A DNA stretch of 64,000 bases from Sebastes aleutianus (GCA_916700875.1 CAKAKS010000039.1:10857544-10921543); one strand, 5' to 3'; numbered from the stretch's first letter, positions 11,388 to 23,319 are shown. Notes: generated from the sequence alone by a model not told the origin. Made by a program: numbers and translations.

Positions 11388-12732
11388 TGTGGAGGACAGA
11401 AGCTGCCAAAATCAAAAATGAATTATTAAATTACTTTATAAATAAATAAATTTCTCATTGAATGTGCCAAAAATAATATTAAAAATAAATGTAGGCATTA
11501 ATAATTGATGAAATGTGACAGAAATTGATATATCTGTTTTAATTTGCATCTTTTGTATTTACCTTTGTATTAATTACCCTATTTATCTACTCTTCTATTT
11601 AATTATCCTTTTTTATTTATTTATATATTTTCATTTACTTAAATGTATTTGTTTATTTTTACATTTATTTTTAACAAATTCAAAATCATTTTAAATGTAT
11701 TTATTCATTATTAAATGTATTTATTTATGCATTGTTTTCGCTTTGCAATATTCCCCCTATTTATTTCCCCAAAGTTATTTATTTCTGTATTCTTTTCTTT
11801 ATACAATTCCTTTTACATGTCTTTATGCATTTCTGCTTCACTATGTAAATGAGGGGTCTGTCATTCAACATGTGTCATCATGGGGTCAACTTGAGTGCAT
11901 AGATTGACTGTACAAGGCGAGCTAACGCTGTCTGCTTATCAACTCCAGTCTTTATCCCCGGCTCCATACGGTGGGTTGTCAGTCTGCAGCTGGTTGCATT
12001 GTGCGACTGGTACAGGTGTGCAGACCAACCAACTGGAGCTTAACTGTTTAACTCTTTCGCGGACCCCCAAGGTTGAGCTTGTTCAGAGTGAGAACCTCCA
12101 GGCCGAAGCTGCCAAGCCCTTTCTCTCCATTGTAGTGTACTGTACGTAGCCGGAGATGAAGACTGGAGTTGATAAGCAGACAGTGTTAGCTAGCTAGCAT
12201 GCTAACATGTATAGTCGATCAATGCACTCTGATGTCGATCAACCAATAGGCGAAAAGTTGACCCCATGACTCAAGTTGAATGACAGCCCCCTCATTTGTA
12301 TAATGAAGCAGAATTACATCAAGAAACGTAAAAAAAGAAACGTCTAAAGAAAAGAATACAAAAATAAATAAGTTTGGGGAAATAATAGGGGGAACTTGCA
12401 AAGGGAAAATAATGGATAAATACAGAAATACAGAAATGAATTAATAATGAATAAATACCTTTAATAATATATTTTAAATTATCAAAAAATAAAGGCAAAA
12501 TTAAATAAATAAATATAAGTTAATAAAAAAATTATAAAACTGAAAATTAAAGAGTAGATAAATAGGGGAATTAATACAAAGATAAATGAATAATGTAAAT
12601 TAAAACAATTTATGTTACAATTCATCAATTAATTAATGCCTACACTACATTTAATGACAAATGTATTTATTTATCGAGTAATTTACTCATTTATTTATTT
12701 ATTTTTGATTTTGACAGGTTCGGCCCTCCATA
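11388..12732. repeat. Foldback element in intron 1 of unit 2
   Basis: Full-length copy of the inverted-repeat element described in unit 1, with both arms and the loop. Outer ends are TGTGGAGG (one change) and CCTCCATA. Confidence 0.7.
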
Positions 12733-13110
12733 CTGAGATCGTTTACTTGAGTAAAAGTAGTAATACCACAGTTCAGAAATACACTGTTACAAGTAAAAGT
12801 CTTTAGTAAATTTTATTTCAGTAAAAGTGCTAAAGTATAAATATCAAAATATACTAAAGTACTAAAAGTTAAAAGTACTTATTATGCTGAAAGGCTCATT
12901 TCAGAATAATATATATTATGTTATTGGATCATTATTATTGATGCATTAATGTGTTCATCAATTTAATGTTACAGCTGGTAAAGGTGGAGCTCATTTTAAC
13001 AACTTTACATATTGCTGGGTAGCTTAGTCCAAAATAAATACATCATAATATTAGTTGACTTAAATTTTGTATTATAATCAGAATCTTGTAACTAAAAGTA
13101 TTAAATTAAT
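12733..13110. mobile_element. hAT-type MITE fragment in intron 1 of unit 2
   Basis: Same fragment as in unit 1. A phrase near 12800 (CTTTAGTAAATTTTATTTCAG) replaces the CATGCATTCAAAATGTTAC form of other units. This variant is shared only with unit 8. Confidence 0.5.
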
Positions 13111-13483
13111 ATAGGCTTCTATAAAGTTTGTGTGTCTTTGATTTGTCTTATTATATAGACTTTTCATTTCCCATAAATGTGTGTAGGTTAATGCTTGCTA
13201 ATGTATTAATAACTCCACTCCCAGCATGAACTGACTGCATAATATGCTGTCTTAATAAATCAGACGCTGAATAGATGTCATCAAATTCATTGACGACCAC
13301 AGCACATATTTGCATTGCACCATTTTTAAAATAAATATGGCCCTCAGTTGGATGCAATATAACAGCATTCAGGATGACTCTCATTATATTCCACTAACCA
13401 TAGTTTGATTTCATTAAACAAATAAGTAAAATATAGGTAATTACAGTTTTGTTTTTCACTCTTTTTGTCCTCAGAGTGTAGAT

Positions 13484-15115
13484 ATGTCTGTTGCCAGCTG
13501 TCTGCTGACTGAAGATCAGTTTCTGTGCTCCATCTGTCTGGATGTGTTCACTGATCCAGTCGCCATACCATGTGGACACAACTTCTGTAAAACCTGCATC
13601 ACTGAACACTGGGATATTAATGTCCTATGCCAGTGTCCCAACTGTAAAAAGATTTTCTCCACAACACCTGAGCTGCAGGTCAATACTTTCATCTCTGAGA
13701 TGGCTGCTCAGTTCAGACAGTCAGCTCAACAGAAATCCAGCAGCAGCAGCTCAGAGCAACAAGCTGCCAACCCCGGAGAAGTTCCCTGTGAAGTCTGCAC
13801 TGGAACCAAACTGAAGGCCCTGAAGTCCTGCCTGGTGTGTCTGGTCTCCTACTGTGAGACTCACCTGGAGCGTCATCTGACATTGCCAGGCCTGAAAAGA
13901 CATCAGTTGATCGACCCTGTGGAGAACCTGGAAGGCAGGATGTGTACGAAGCACGAGAAACTGCTGAAGCTGTTCTGTAAGACCGACCAGATGTGTGTCT
14001 GCATGCTCTGCACTATTTCAGACCACAAGACACATGATGTTGTTCCTCTGAAAGAAGGGTATGATGGAAAGAAGGCCGAGCTGGAGGCTGAAATTCAGCA
14101 GATGATCCAGAAGAGACAACTGAAGATTCAGGAGATGAAACACTCAGTGGGGCTCAGTAAGGAAGATGCAGACAGAGAAATAGCAGATGGTGTTCAGGTC
14201 TTCACCGCTCTGAAGGAGTCTGTTGAGAGAAGCCAGGCTGAGCTCATCGACACGATCCAAGAGAAGCAGAGGAAGACAGAGAAACAGGCTGAAGGCTTCA
14301 TCAAAGAGCTGGAACAGGAAATCTCTGAGCTGAAGAAGAGAAGCACTGAGGTGGTGCAGCTCTCACGCTCTGAAGACCACCTCCACCTCCTCCAAGGCTT
14401 CCCGTCCCTGAACTCTGCTCTACCCACCAAGGACTGGACAGAAGTTAGCGTACGTCCATCTTCATATGAGGGGACTGTGGTGAGAGCTGTGAATCAGCTG
14501 GAGGAGACGCTCAGTAAACAGATGAAGAAGCTGCTTGAGGCCGAGCTGAAGAGGGTCCAGCAGTCTGCAGTAGATGTGACACTTGATCCTGATACAGCAC
14601 ATCCTGAACTCATCCTGTCTGATGATGGAAAACAAGTTAAACATGGTGATGTAAAGAAGAATCTCCCAGACAACCCAGAGAGATTTTTTTGTACTTGTGT
14701 CTTAGCAAAGCAGAGTTTCTCTTCAGGAAGGTTTTACTATGATGTTCAGGTTAAAGGGAAGACTGAGTGGGCTTTAGGAGTGGCTAGAGAGTCCATCAAC
14801 AGGAAGGGACAAGTCACGCTGACTCCTCAGAATGGTTACTGGACGATATGTTTGAGTAATAAAGATGAGTACAAAGCTTGTGCTAGCCCTCCAGTCTGTC
14901 TCTCTCTGAAGTCTCAGCCTGAGAAGGTGGGGGTGTTTGTGGATTATGAGGAGGGTCTGGTCTCCTTTTATGATGTTGATGCTGCAGCTCTTATCTACTC
15001 CTTTACTGGCTGCTGCTTCACTGAGAAACTCTACCCATTCTTTGGTCCCAGTCTTAACTATGGTGGTAAAAACTCTGCCCCTCTGATCATCTCTCCTGTC
15101 AATCACACTGAGTAG
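13484..15115 (+). CDS. TRIM-type E3 ubiquitin ligase, btr-like, copy 2 (543 aa)
   Basis: Same architecture as copy 1, with every RING and B-box zinc ligand kept. The N-terminus is MSVASC, the only copy with Val at position 3. The RING is followed by KKIFSTTPEL where copy 1 has KEVFNTRPEL. B-box 1 ends in ERHLTLPGLKRH, and EKLLKLFC replaces DKLLELFC in B-box 2. In the SPRY the first variable loop reads RFFCTCV, a type shared with copies 5 and 7. Later loops read KGQVTLTPQNG and LSNKDEYKACASPPVCL. DVQVKG replaces EVQVKG. The ATG is 9 bases after the acceptor at 13473-13474. AATAAA lies at 15146-15151 and 15517-15522. Confidence 0.95.
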   Translation: MSVASCLLTEDQFLCSICLDVFTDPVAIPCGHNFCKTCITEHWDINVLCQCPNCKKIFSTTPELQVNTFISEMAAQFRQSAQQKSSSSSSEQQAANPGEVPCEVCTGTKLKALKSCLVCLVSYCETHLERHLTLPGLKRHQLIDPVENLEGRMCTKHEKLLKLFCKTDQMCVCMLCTISDHKTHDVVPLKEGYDGKKAELEAEIQQMIQKRQLKIQEMKHSVGLSKEDADREIADGVQVFTALKESVERSQAELIDTIQEKQRKTEKQAEGFIKELEQEISELKKRSTEVVQLSRSEDHLHLLQGFPSLNSALPTKDWTEVSVRPSSYEGTVVRAVNQLEETLSKQMKKLLEAELKRVQQSAVDVTLDPDTAHPELILSDDGKQVKHGDVKKNLPDNPERFFCTCVLAKQSFSSGRFYYDVQVKGKTEWALGVARESINRKGQVTLTPQNGYWTICLSNKDEYKACASPPVCLSLKSQPEKVGVFVDYEEGLVSFYDVDAAALIYSFTGCCFTEKLYPFFGPSLNYGGKNSAPLIISPVNHTE

Positions 15116-15734
15116 AACAACCAAAGATTCACTTTCATTTGATGTAATAAATGTGTATTTATTGGTGATATACAATTTATACATTGTTGTTTTTACAGAT
15201 TTAATCTTTTATCCTGAAAGTGTTTTCATTTGATGTGTCACATTGCTACTTATTACTATAACACACAGATTTTACCACACTGATAGATATTATCTAATGT
15301 AGTCTAATTTATTCTAATAACTGCATTACCTGCCTTCAAGACTGTTAAATCATGAAAAACAATGTTTGCAGAAATCAGAAGCATTTGTACGTGTCAAATT
15401 CAAATTGTTTGTTATCTGATCATTGATCATCAGAAGTGTGCATACTGGAACAAATTACTAAAGAGCAGTTTATGAATAAGACAAATGTGATTTGCTTTTC
15501 TCTCCTTTTCTTTTTAAATAAACAAAAGTAAACTAAAGTTTTTATTGTGTCTGATTAAGTTATTTTGTTTTTGATTGATGTCAAAGCTGAAAAAACAGCT
15601 GATGGTGTTTCTATAATGATACCAAATAATGTGATTTAAAAACACCATCAGCTGTTCTCAGACTGACTTCAGTTGACGAGCTCCAACACCCACCACTTTT
15701 GAGATAGTTGGTAATATCAGATAACATAGTGTTA
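15116..15734. other. Unit 2 3' UTR and flank
   Basis: Contains the two polyadenylation signals (15146, 15517) and the hairpin. Similarity to the other spacers stops near 15735. Confidence 0.6.
15594..15656. repeat. 17-bp perfect-stem hairpin after gene 2
   Basis: Left arm 15594-15610, right arm 15640-15656, arms identical in sequence to those of unit 1; loop of 29 bases. Confidence 0.8.
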
Positions 15735-17515
15735 TTTAAGGGTTTAGTTGTGTTTGAGCAGCTGATGTGAACACTAAACCAGTGCTACTACTTTTTAGAG
15801 AATAAGTGACATCTGAGGACGTCCTCTAGTGGAGTTTAACTGCAGCCTGTGGTCATATGAGGTCATGCTCTTAATAAATAACTACACAGTCTGATGATGA
15901 AGCAGATTATATGAATGCAGGAGCACAATTAAATCTATGTCTATTTGGTACAAGTACTCTTTCTAGTAAGTGGGGAGCTTTTTGTATCATTGCCACCCTT
16001 TCCAACACACATAGTTTATTTATAACTAATATCTAACCAACTCAGCTGTGACTCTCTGCAGTCTGAGATGTTTTTCACATGTCTTAACTCACGTTTAAGT
16101 AAAGAAATAGGACTTGAGACTTAAAGGGGAACACTACGACGGAGTATTAGGGCCATTTTGAGGGAAAACAAATTTCGAGAATAAAGTCATAATATTACGA
16201 GAAAAAAAGTCGTAAAGGGACTGTTTATAAGATTCAGAAATGCTTGTTAACAGCGACACCTGTGGCCGCTAAGTCAACTAAAGTCAGCGTCGGGCTCGCG
16301 CTTGATCGCTCTAAATAGACATGAACGAGCATCGCTCAAAACAGTGAGGCGACACACGTCAGCTAAAACCACAATATCACCATAATATTTGGTAATGGAA
16401 GGACTTAACACTGCAATGCAAAATAAAGCACAAAACAGTGATAGTTTTGCATTTCGGAAACAACTAGGACTAGTAAATTAAAATATGAACTTGATTACTG
16501 ACACTTTCAGCACAGGCATTGACGCTCACAGTTATATGTAATAAAGTTCACTAGTGAAACTTTATTACGAGCTACCTGTCAAAAAATATAACAGCCATCT
16601 CACTAATGGTTCAAATAAAACACGAACACACAGCGCAAAGATACAACTATGGAAACTCTGATAAATATGAGCCGTCACTACAATATTTCAGTAAGAAGCC
16701 TCGTTTTGATCCGCTCCGTTTGCGTGTTTGTTTTTGTTTTGTTTTTTTCAATCTAGCTCAATAGAAAAAAATGAGAGAAAGTACACCTACAAACCTGGTG
16801 CATTAAAGCACAATTAGGACCAAGAGAGTAAAACGCATCCTTTGCTCCTCTCACATCTTACGTTTTCTACCTGTTTGGATTATTCTGTTCAGTATTGTGG
16901 AATAAAACAATGGACTAATGTTACACTACAGCAGGCTGAGCAGGGACAACAACTGGTGAGTGAAACATCCACATTTAGTCTTTATTAACTTAAATAATAG
17001 TTATGAAGAAATCAGTCAGACTGTTAGATTAATGTGTTGTTTAACTCCCTGTTAACTGTATCTCGGCAACCGTGTGTGTGCACATTTTGACCCTGGCACT
17101 AGCAAGACGCAGGGCGTGCCTGAGGAGTTATCTGTAGCCTCCAGTACCTCCTCATTTCACTACAGAAACCATAATAAGGTGGCAGTTGGCTGGAGAAGAT
17201 CACTAGATAACAACCTACTTGCTCTTGGCTATATCGTAAGTTATTTCCAGTAAATATCACAAATAAAACGTGTGTTTTCTGATAAATAAAAAAGTACGAA
17301 CGTAGGAAGATAACAAGTACAACTAACCCATCTTTGAGGTGGTTACGGCACAGTCTGCCCGCTGACGGTAAAACCACCGGAGCAAAGAAGCCAGTTTAGC
17401 GCCAACCTAACTGGACCCTGCAAGGAAACAAAGACTGAAGCGACCGGTTTCCTTCAATCTGCACCATCTCAACGCAGCACAGCAAGAACATTGCACTCTC
17501 ATGTTACTAGCTAAC
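15735..17515. other. Rearranged spacer specific to unit 2, no gene
   Basis: Bases 15776-15960 repeat, in diverged form, the segment that normally follows the Penelope-like block (compare 17965-18125), so that segment occurs twice here. About 15963-17337 is not seen elsewhere in the window and includes the MITE piece at 16213-16388. Array similarity resumes near 17340 in the middle of the usual spacer, so its 5' half, with the short open frame, is lost. The 92-codon minus-strand frame at 17099-17377 has no recognised domain. Confidence 0.6.
16213..16388. mobile_element. Truncated relative of the 9627 MITE
   Basis: Begins AAAGGGACTGTTTATAAG and shares ATGAACGAGCATCGCTC and GAGGCGACACACGTCAGCT with the element at 9627-10253. 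It carries about 70 extra bases near the start. The right terminal repeat is not found, so it is a fragment. Confidence 0.65.
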
Positions 17516-17955
17516 AAGCATGAAAGATGCCATCCCATTGAGTCAATTCCATAGATTATAGAGAATTTGTGACACAAAGGAATCTTTTGATAACCAAATG
17601 AGCATAATGAAGTAACGTTTTAAACAAAGAGGATATGAAGATAAATGTCTAGATGCAGCCTTACAACAGGTGACAACAAAACCACAAGAGGATAGAAAGA
17701 CAACAAACAAACCAAGTGCTATCTGTGTTTTAAATTTTACTGATAGATCAAATTAAATAAAACATTCTATCAGAAAGCATTGGCACATTATTTCTAGTGA
17801 CACTAAAATCGGTCAGTTATTTAATACACCAACAAGAATAACATTCCGTCGAGGAAAGAATTTGAAAGACAAACTGGTACACGCCGATTGTCTTTTTCAA
17901 AGACCTAAGACTAGCCTGACCCCTCTAACTGATGGCAATTACTTCTGGGTCTGAG
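17516..17955 (+). repeat. Penelope-like element fragment, spacer 2-3
   Basis: Same fossil block as 39284-39717, with frame breaks. Confidence 0.6.
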
Positions 17956-19234
17956 TTGTGTTAAACCAGTGCTACTAGTTTGTAGAGAATAAGTGATATG
18001 TGAGAATGCTCTCTGGTGGAGTTAATAAACTGCAGCCTGTGGTCATATGAGGTCATGCTCTTAATAAATATCTACACAGTCTGATGCTGGAGCAGATTAT
18101 ATGAAGTCTAATTGGCACAAGTACTCTACGCTTTTTTGTTTGTTTTGTAGTTTTTTGAGCTCATTCTAAAATCAGCAATTTACTTTCATTTAAGACTTAC
18201 TTTAAAAGTATTGTACTTTAACTACTTTTACTAATAGAGAATCACAGAAAATGCCATTAATCTACTTCTGTGGTCCAATCAGAAGGATTCTCCATCCGAG
18301 TTTTAAAATCTTATTTTAGATAAAGAAAATGACAAAATGTGCTCAACATTTTGGAGAACAGCAGTGAAGTGATGAGGGATTAGTTGTTAAGATGGATCAT
18401 AGACTGTATAGTGTATGAAGATAAATACTGAAATGGTTACAGTCAGAATGACACATTGGCAGAGGAAGGAAGTATTACATTTACTTAGTCACTTTGTTTT
18501 AAGTAATTGTATTGATATTTTGCATGACCCATAATCTTTCTATTTTATAGTAGCGTTGAAGGATTTCCTTTGATTTTAAAATGATTACTTCCTGTGAACA
18601 TATCAGTCTTTTTCGAATTATAAACCATCTGTGTGTTTCTTAGACACACTATGGATTTTCCAGTCGTGGAATGTATTTAAGGCCGACTACTCTGTCTGAT
18701 TGAGAAGGTTTTTCTAAAATAACGTAAAGGGTTCTCTGATAGAAGTACTTTACTTTTTTTGAAACCTCAAAATCACAGTGAAGCCTATATTGTGTTCCAG
18801 TGACAAAAGATGTTCATCTCAGTTTTTCTTTACTTTTTTTTCTCCTGTAATGTGATCAGTAAGAAATCTGTCACATGAAGAAAAGATAAACAGTTTGTAA
18901 AGCAACAGAAAAGTGAAATTGCAGGATAAACGGTGAGCTGAACATCAGAGTGTTTGTGTGATTGTAGAGGGATTGTAGAGGAATCATTATGGCCTGTTGA
19001 TCAAAAAATACAGAATGTTCTTGAATATCTTGCACTGACCTCTTTTGTTGTGTTGTCTGTTTGTAGTTATATGTTCTTTTGGCTGCTGCTGTAGAAAAAA
19101 GAGGAAGAAACAAAAAGTTAAAACTCATCTTGTTCCAAAGCCATGTTAAGGTATTTCAATAAAACCTCACTGACAGAGCTACACTGAGAGGAGGAGCAAC
19201 ACTGAAAGAGGAGAGCTGCAACGTCTCATTTCCT
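17956..19234. other. Unit 3 upstream flank, short form
   Basis: Matches the unit 1 flank but lacks the optional segment of about 330 bp; the joint is near 18538 (CTTTCTATTTTATAG). No gene is seen. Confidence 0.6.
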
Positions 19235-19377
19235 GAAATGAAAGTGAACGTTTGTCTGAGTGACAGCAGAGCTGTAGTCGAGACAAGTCTCTGTGTTTCT
19301 CTCTAAAGAAACATTCAACTGAATCCAGCAGGTTTTTATCAACAACACAGCAGAATCTCTGCCAAACACTGGTGAGT
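19235..19377 (+). promoter_or_regulatory. Unit 3 IRF-type motif, noncoding first exon and donor
   Basis: GAAATGAAAGTGAAC at 19235-19249, preceded by CTCATTTCCT. Donor GTGAGT begins at 19372. Acceptor AG is at 21674-21675, so this intron is about 2.3 kb. Confidence 0.6.
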
Positions 19378-19894
19378 ACACTGACCTACAGAGACTAAAT
19401 ACACTAACTGTCAAGATTTAGTTGAAACCAGAAACCACAACAAAGAAAAAAACAGCAGATAAACTAGTCATGCTAAAAGCTAACTAGTGTAGTTTAGATT
19501 CCTTTTGGAGTACAGTATCTGATTTAATGATTATAAAAGGTACCAAATTTAGGTTTTACCACTTATAGCTGTTACACACTTTGGTAAACAGCCGTGAACT
19601 TCAAACCCTTTCCTCTCAACTTCTCTGTTTCTGTAGCTGCTGTCTGCCTTTGTAAGCTGATCATATTTACTGTGTTTCAACGACCGGTATTAACTCAAAA
19701 CTTCAGCTCTACTCAGACAGAAAGTTCCTCTCAGGGCCGCCTGGGCAAATTTTAAACTGAGGTCCAAATATATCACTGTTAATTGTAATGAATGTGTTAA
19801 GTTAAATTGGAATTCAAAATGTTTAGCCTACATAAAAAAAATAAATTCACTCTAATAACCTATTAGCAGCAGGGTAGCAGTGTTATGTTATCAT

Positions 19895-20403
19895 TTAAAG
19901 AGGACCTATTATGCTTATTTTCAGGTGCATACATTTCAGGTATTTGGGGTTTCTAATAGAACATGTTTACATGCTTTAATTTTTAAACAATGCTTTACTT
20001 TTCTCATACCGGCTGTGCTGCAGCACCTCTTTTCACCCTCTGTCTGAAACGCTCTGTTTGACCTCCTGCCCCAGCCCAGTATGCTCTGATTGGTCAGCTG
20101 GCCCACTCTGTTGCGATTGGTCAACCAAACAAAACAGTTTGGACTCCACTCCAGCTCTGCTCTAACTAGCTTTGTTTGAGGGCATGCCAAACCAGTCGTT
20201 ATGCAAATGTCTTACTTGGTGACATCACCACGTTACAGAAGAAAAGGTGGAACTTCAAGCGAGGCGTTTCAGGCAGTTCAGGAGCAGTGTTTCTGTGGGG
20301 AAGAGTAACTCCCTTTGGCGTGGACTTTGGGCTTTGTAACTTTGCAGAACTTTTACATGCACAAAAACCTATATAACACAACAGCATAATAGGCCCCCTT
20401 TAA
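19895..20403. mobile_element. TTAA-flanked MITE inside the A-type segment, unit 3
   Basis: TTAAAGAGGACCTATTATGC at the left pairs with the complement of GCATAATAGGCCCCCTTTAA at the right. The interior is about 460 bp with two CCAAT-like ATTGGTCA phrases and no protein. It looks like a common teleost nonautonomous element. Sister copies are at 27068 and 34920, and a truncated one is at 62727. Confidence 0.75.
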
Positions 20404-20565
20404 TGTGTGATGTGACAGTAATGAAGGATCACTTTGTGTTTTGGGGGGTTTTAAAATTGAATTTTATTATGATTTTACTTGATTTAAATTATGATATTAA
20501 CAAGAGCAAGAGGGCTTGGGATGTTATCACTGCAATGCTTAAACCATCAAAAGTGTATAATTGGT

Positions 20566-20764
20566 GCCTGGGTTAGCTCAGTTGGTAGAGCCGGCGTCCA
20601 TGTATTAAGGCTTGGTCCTGACCGCGGCGGCCCGGGTTCGAATCCGGCCTGTGGCCCTTTCCGCATCCACTCTCTCTCTCCCCCCTTTCAAGACTCTATC
20701 CACTGTCCTGTCATAAAAAATGGAAAATGCCCCCAAAAAAATAACTTTGAAAAAAAAAAAAAAA
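20566..20764 (+). mobile_element. tRNA-derived SINE, unit 3 only
   Basis: The tRNA-like head carries an A box (GGTTAGCTCAGTTGGTAGAG at 20571-20590) and a B box (GGTTCGAATCC, 20635-20645). A CT-rich body and an A-rich tail follow. A 15-bp target duplication, AAGTGTATAATTGGT, flanks it at 20551-20565 and 20765-20779. Units 4 and 5 keep the empty site (near 27725 and 35600), so insertion came after this segment was duplicated. Confidence 0.9.
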
Positions 20765-21684
20765 AAGTGTATAATTGGTTTTATATTTTTTTTAAACTAT
20801 TATTTGAAAAACTAACAAGCAGCTAAAAGCCAAATGCTACTGTCATAAGTGACTAGCAAAGTAAAACCACAGAGTAAAAAAGGTAGAGTTATCCACCTCC
20901 ACTTGTTTAGTCTCAAAAAATTCACCAAACAAACAAACTCAGTCTGATCTTTGAAAAATAGTCTCAAACCGTGGCGTTGACAGGAAGCTCAGATAGCGGA
21001 CTATGGCATGCTGGTTGCTATGGAAACCCAGTGCTCAGTGACTCACTTCATATCTGCTCCAGTCTTCAGCTGAACATAATGTAAAGTTTTCAGATCAACT
21101 TTAACAGTGAACACTGTTTTTATCTGTGACACAACACTACACTGCAGACCAGTCAGATTTGTTTCCCAGATGGGATTTACAGGAGCCACACCCACGGTTG
21201 TGGTGAGGGCAATAAACGATAATTAAATATAGGCCTATATAACTGAAAATCCATTGTTAGAAAAAAAAAAAGCGAGCAATTTGGCTGTTATTAATGAACA
21301 CAATATCTGATTACTGTAAACAAATAGTGGATGAAGAGTTTTGGTTTGTGTTCATTAAACTTGGAACTTGACCATCAATCAGAATCACGACAGGCTGCAA
21401 AAACACTTAATTGTGAGTTTGGCTGCATTTACATCAAAGGTGAAAGAAGTGCTGAAATATGGAGGACAGAAGCTGACAAAATCAAAAATGAATTATTAAA
21501 TTACTTTTTAAATTATTAAATTAATTTTTAAATAAATATGGCCCTCAGTTGGATGCAATAAAACTGCGTTCAGGATGACTCTCATTATATTCCACTAACC
21601 ATAGTTTGATTTTATAAAACAAATAAGTAAAAGATAGGTAATTACAGTTTTGTTTTTGACTCTTTTTGTCCTCAGAGTGGAGAT

Positions 21685-23319
21685 ATGTCTGCTGCCAGCT
21701 GTCTGCTGACTGAAGATCAATTTATGTGCTCCATCTGTCTGGATGTGTTCACTGATCCAGTCAGCACACCATGTGGACACAACTTCTGTAAAACCTGCAT
21801 CACTCAACACTGGGATGTTAATGTCCTATGCCAGTGTCCCAACTGTAAAGAGGTTTTCAACACTAGACCTGAGCTGCAGGTCAATACCTTCATCTCTGAG
21901 ATGGCTGATCAGTTCAGACAGTCAGCTCAACAGAAAGCCAGCAGCAGCAGCAGCTCAGAGCAACAAGCTGCCAAACCAGGAGAAGTTCCCTGTGACGTCT
22001 GCACTGGAACCAAACTGAAGGCCCTGAAGTCCTGCCTGGTGTGTCTGGACTCCTACTGTGAGACTCACCTGGAGCCTCATCTGACAAGGTCAGGCCTGAA
22101 AAGACATCAGCTGATCGACCCTGTGGAGAACCTCGAAGGCAGGATGTGTACGAAGCACGATAAACTGCTGGAGCTGTTCTGTAAGACCGACCAGATGTGT
22201 GTCTGCATGCTCTGCACTATTTCAGACCACAAGACACATGATGTTGTTCCTCTGAAAGAAGGATATGATGGAAAGAAGGCCGAGCTAGAGGCTGAAATTC
22301 AGCAGATGATCCAGAAGAGACGACTGAAGATTCAGGAGATGAAACACTCAGTGGAGCTCAGTAAGAAAGATGCAGACAGAGAGATAGCAGATGGTGTTCA
22401 GGTCTTCAGCGCTCTGAAGGAGTCTGTTGAGAGAAGCCAGGCCGAGCTCATCGACACGATCAAAGAGAAGCAGAGAAAGACAGAGAAACAGGCTGAAGGC
22501 TTCATCAAAGAGCTGGAACAGGAAATCTCTGAGCTGAAGAAGAGAAGCACTGAAGTGGAGCAGCTCTTACTCTCTGAAGACCACCTCCACCTCCTCCAAG
22601 GCTTCCCGTCCCTGAACGCTGCTCTACCCACCAAGGACTGGACAGGAGCCAGCGTCCGTCCATCTACGTATGAGGGGACTGTGGTGAGAGCTGTGAATCA
22701 GCTGGAGGAGACGCTCAGTAAACAGATGAAGAAGCTGCTTGAGGCTGAGCTGAAGAGGGTCCAGCAGTCTGCAGTAGATGTGACACTTGATCCTGATACA
22801 GCAAATCCCTACCTCATCCTGTCTGATGATGGAAAACAAGTAAACTGTGGTGATGTAAAGAAGAATCTCCCAGACAACCCAGAGAGATTTTCTTGTCCTT
22901 GTGTCTTAGCAAAGCAGAGTTTCTCTTCAGGAAGGTTTTACTACGAGGTTCAGGTTAAAGGGAAGACTGAGTGGGATTTAGGAGTGGTAAGAGAGTCGAT
23001 CAACAGGAAGGGAGGAATCACACTGTCTCCTCGGAATGGTTACTGGACGATATGGTTGAGGAATAAAAATGATTACAAAGCTCTTGCTGGCCCATCAGTC
23101 CGTCTCTCTCTGAAGTCTCAGCCTGAGAAGGTGGGGGTGTTTGTGGATTATGAGGAGGGTCTGGTCTCCTTTTATGATGTTGATGCTGCAGCTCTTATCT
23201 ACTCCTTTACTGGCTGCTCCTTCACTGAGAAACTCTACCCATACTTTGGTCCCAGTCTTAACTATGGAGGTAAAAACTCTGCCCCTCTGATCATCTCTCC
23301 TGTCAATCACACTGAGTAG
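21685..23319 (+). CDS. TRIM-type E3 ubiquitin ligase, btr-like, copy 3 (544 aa)
   Basis: Full RING, two B-boxes, coiled coil and PRY-SPRY, with all zinc ligands kept. The RING has FMCSIC and DPVSTPCGH, and helix residues ITQHWDV in place of ITEHWDI. The Ser tract is six long. The coiled coil has VELSKKDADRE. The SPRY has RFSCPCV, LGVVRES (Val for the usual Ala), KGGITLSPRNG and NKNDYKALAGPSVRL, so loop 1 differs from all other copies. The intron is short because the foldback and hAT blocks are deleted (joint near 21510-21535). AATAAA lies at 23350-23355. The ATG is 9 bases after the acceptor at 21674-21675. Confidence 0.95.
   Translation: MSAASCLLTEDQFMCSICLDVFTDPVSTPCGHNFCKTCITQHWDVNVLCQCPNCKEVFNTRPELQVNTFISEMADQFRQSAQQKASSSSSSEQQAAKPGEVPCDVCTGTKLKALKSCLVCLDSYCETHLEPHLTRSGLKRHQLIDPVENLEGRMCTKHDKLLELFCKTDQMCVCMLCTISDHKTHDVVPLKEGYDGKKAELEAEIQQMIQKRRLKIQEMKHSVELSKKDADREIADGVQVFSALKESVERSQAELIDTIKEKQRKTEKQAEGFIKELEQEISELKKRSTEVEQLLLSEDHLHLLQGFPSLNAALPTKDWTGASVRPSTYEGTVVRAVNQLEETLSKQMKKLLEAELKRVQQSAVDVTLDPDTANPYLILSDDGKQVNCGDVKKNLPDNPERFSCPCVLAKQSFSSGRFYYEVQVKGKTEWDLGVVRESINRKGGITLSPRNGYWTIWLRNKNDYKALAGPSVRLSLKSQPEKVGVFVDYEEGLVSFYDVDAAALIYSFTGCSFTEKLYPYFGPSLNYGGKNSAPLIISPVNHTE

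Larger units (their letters stand above)
19731..21225. repeat. A-type intron segment, unit 3
   Basis: About 1.5 kb inserted between TTCCTC and ATATAGGCC. Units 1, 2, 6, 7 and 8 read straight through at this point. The left end, CAGGGCCGCC, resembles a hAT terminus, but no matching right end was found. It holds the MITE at 19895-20403 and the SINE at 20566-20764. The rest shows nothing recognisable. Confidence 0.65.

Noticed and set aside
14774..15184. Minus-strand frames of 95-150 codons at the end of each TRIM exon
   Set aside because: They are shadows of the SPRY coding sequence with no domain and no independent conservation.
20566..20660. Possible tRNA gene (clear A and B boxes)
   Set aside because: It is followed by a CT-rich body and poly-A and flanked by a 15-bp target duplication, so it is the head of a SINE. 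The arms do not give a convincing cloverleaf.
20491..20826. 111-codon plus-strand frame
   Set aside because: It runs through the SINE and its poly-A tail (a Lys run) and has no domain.
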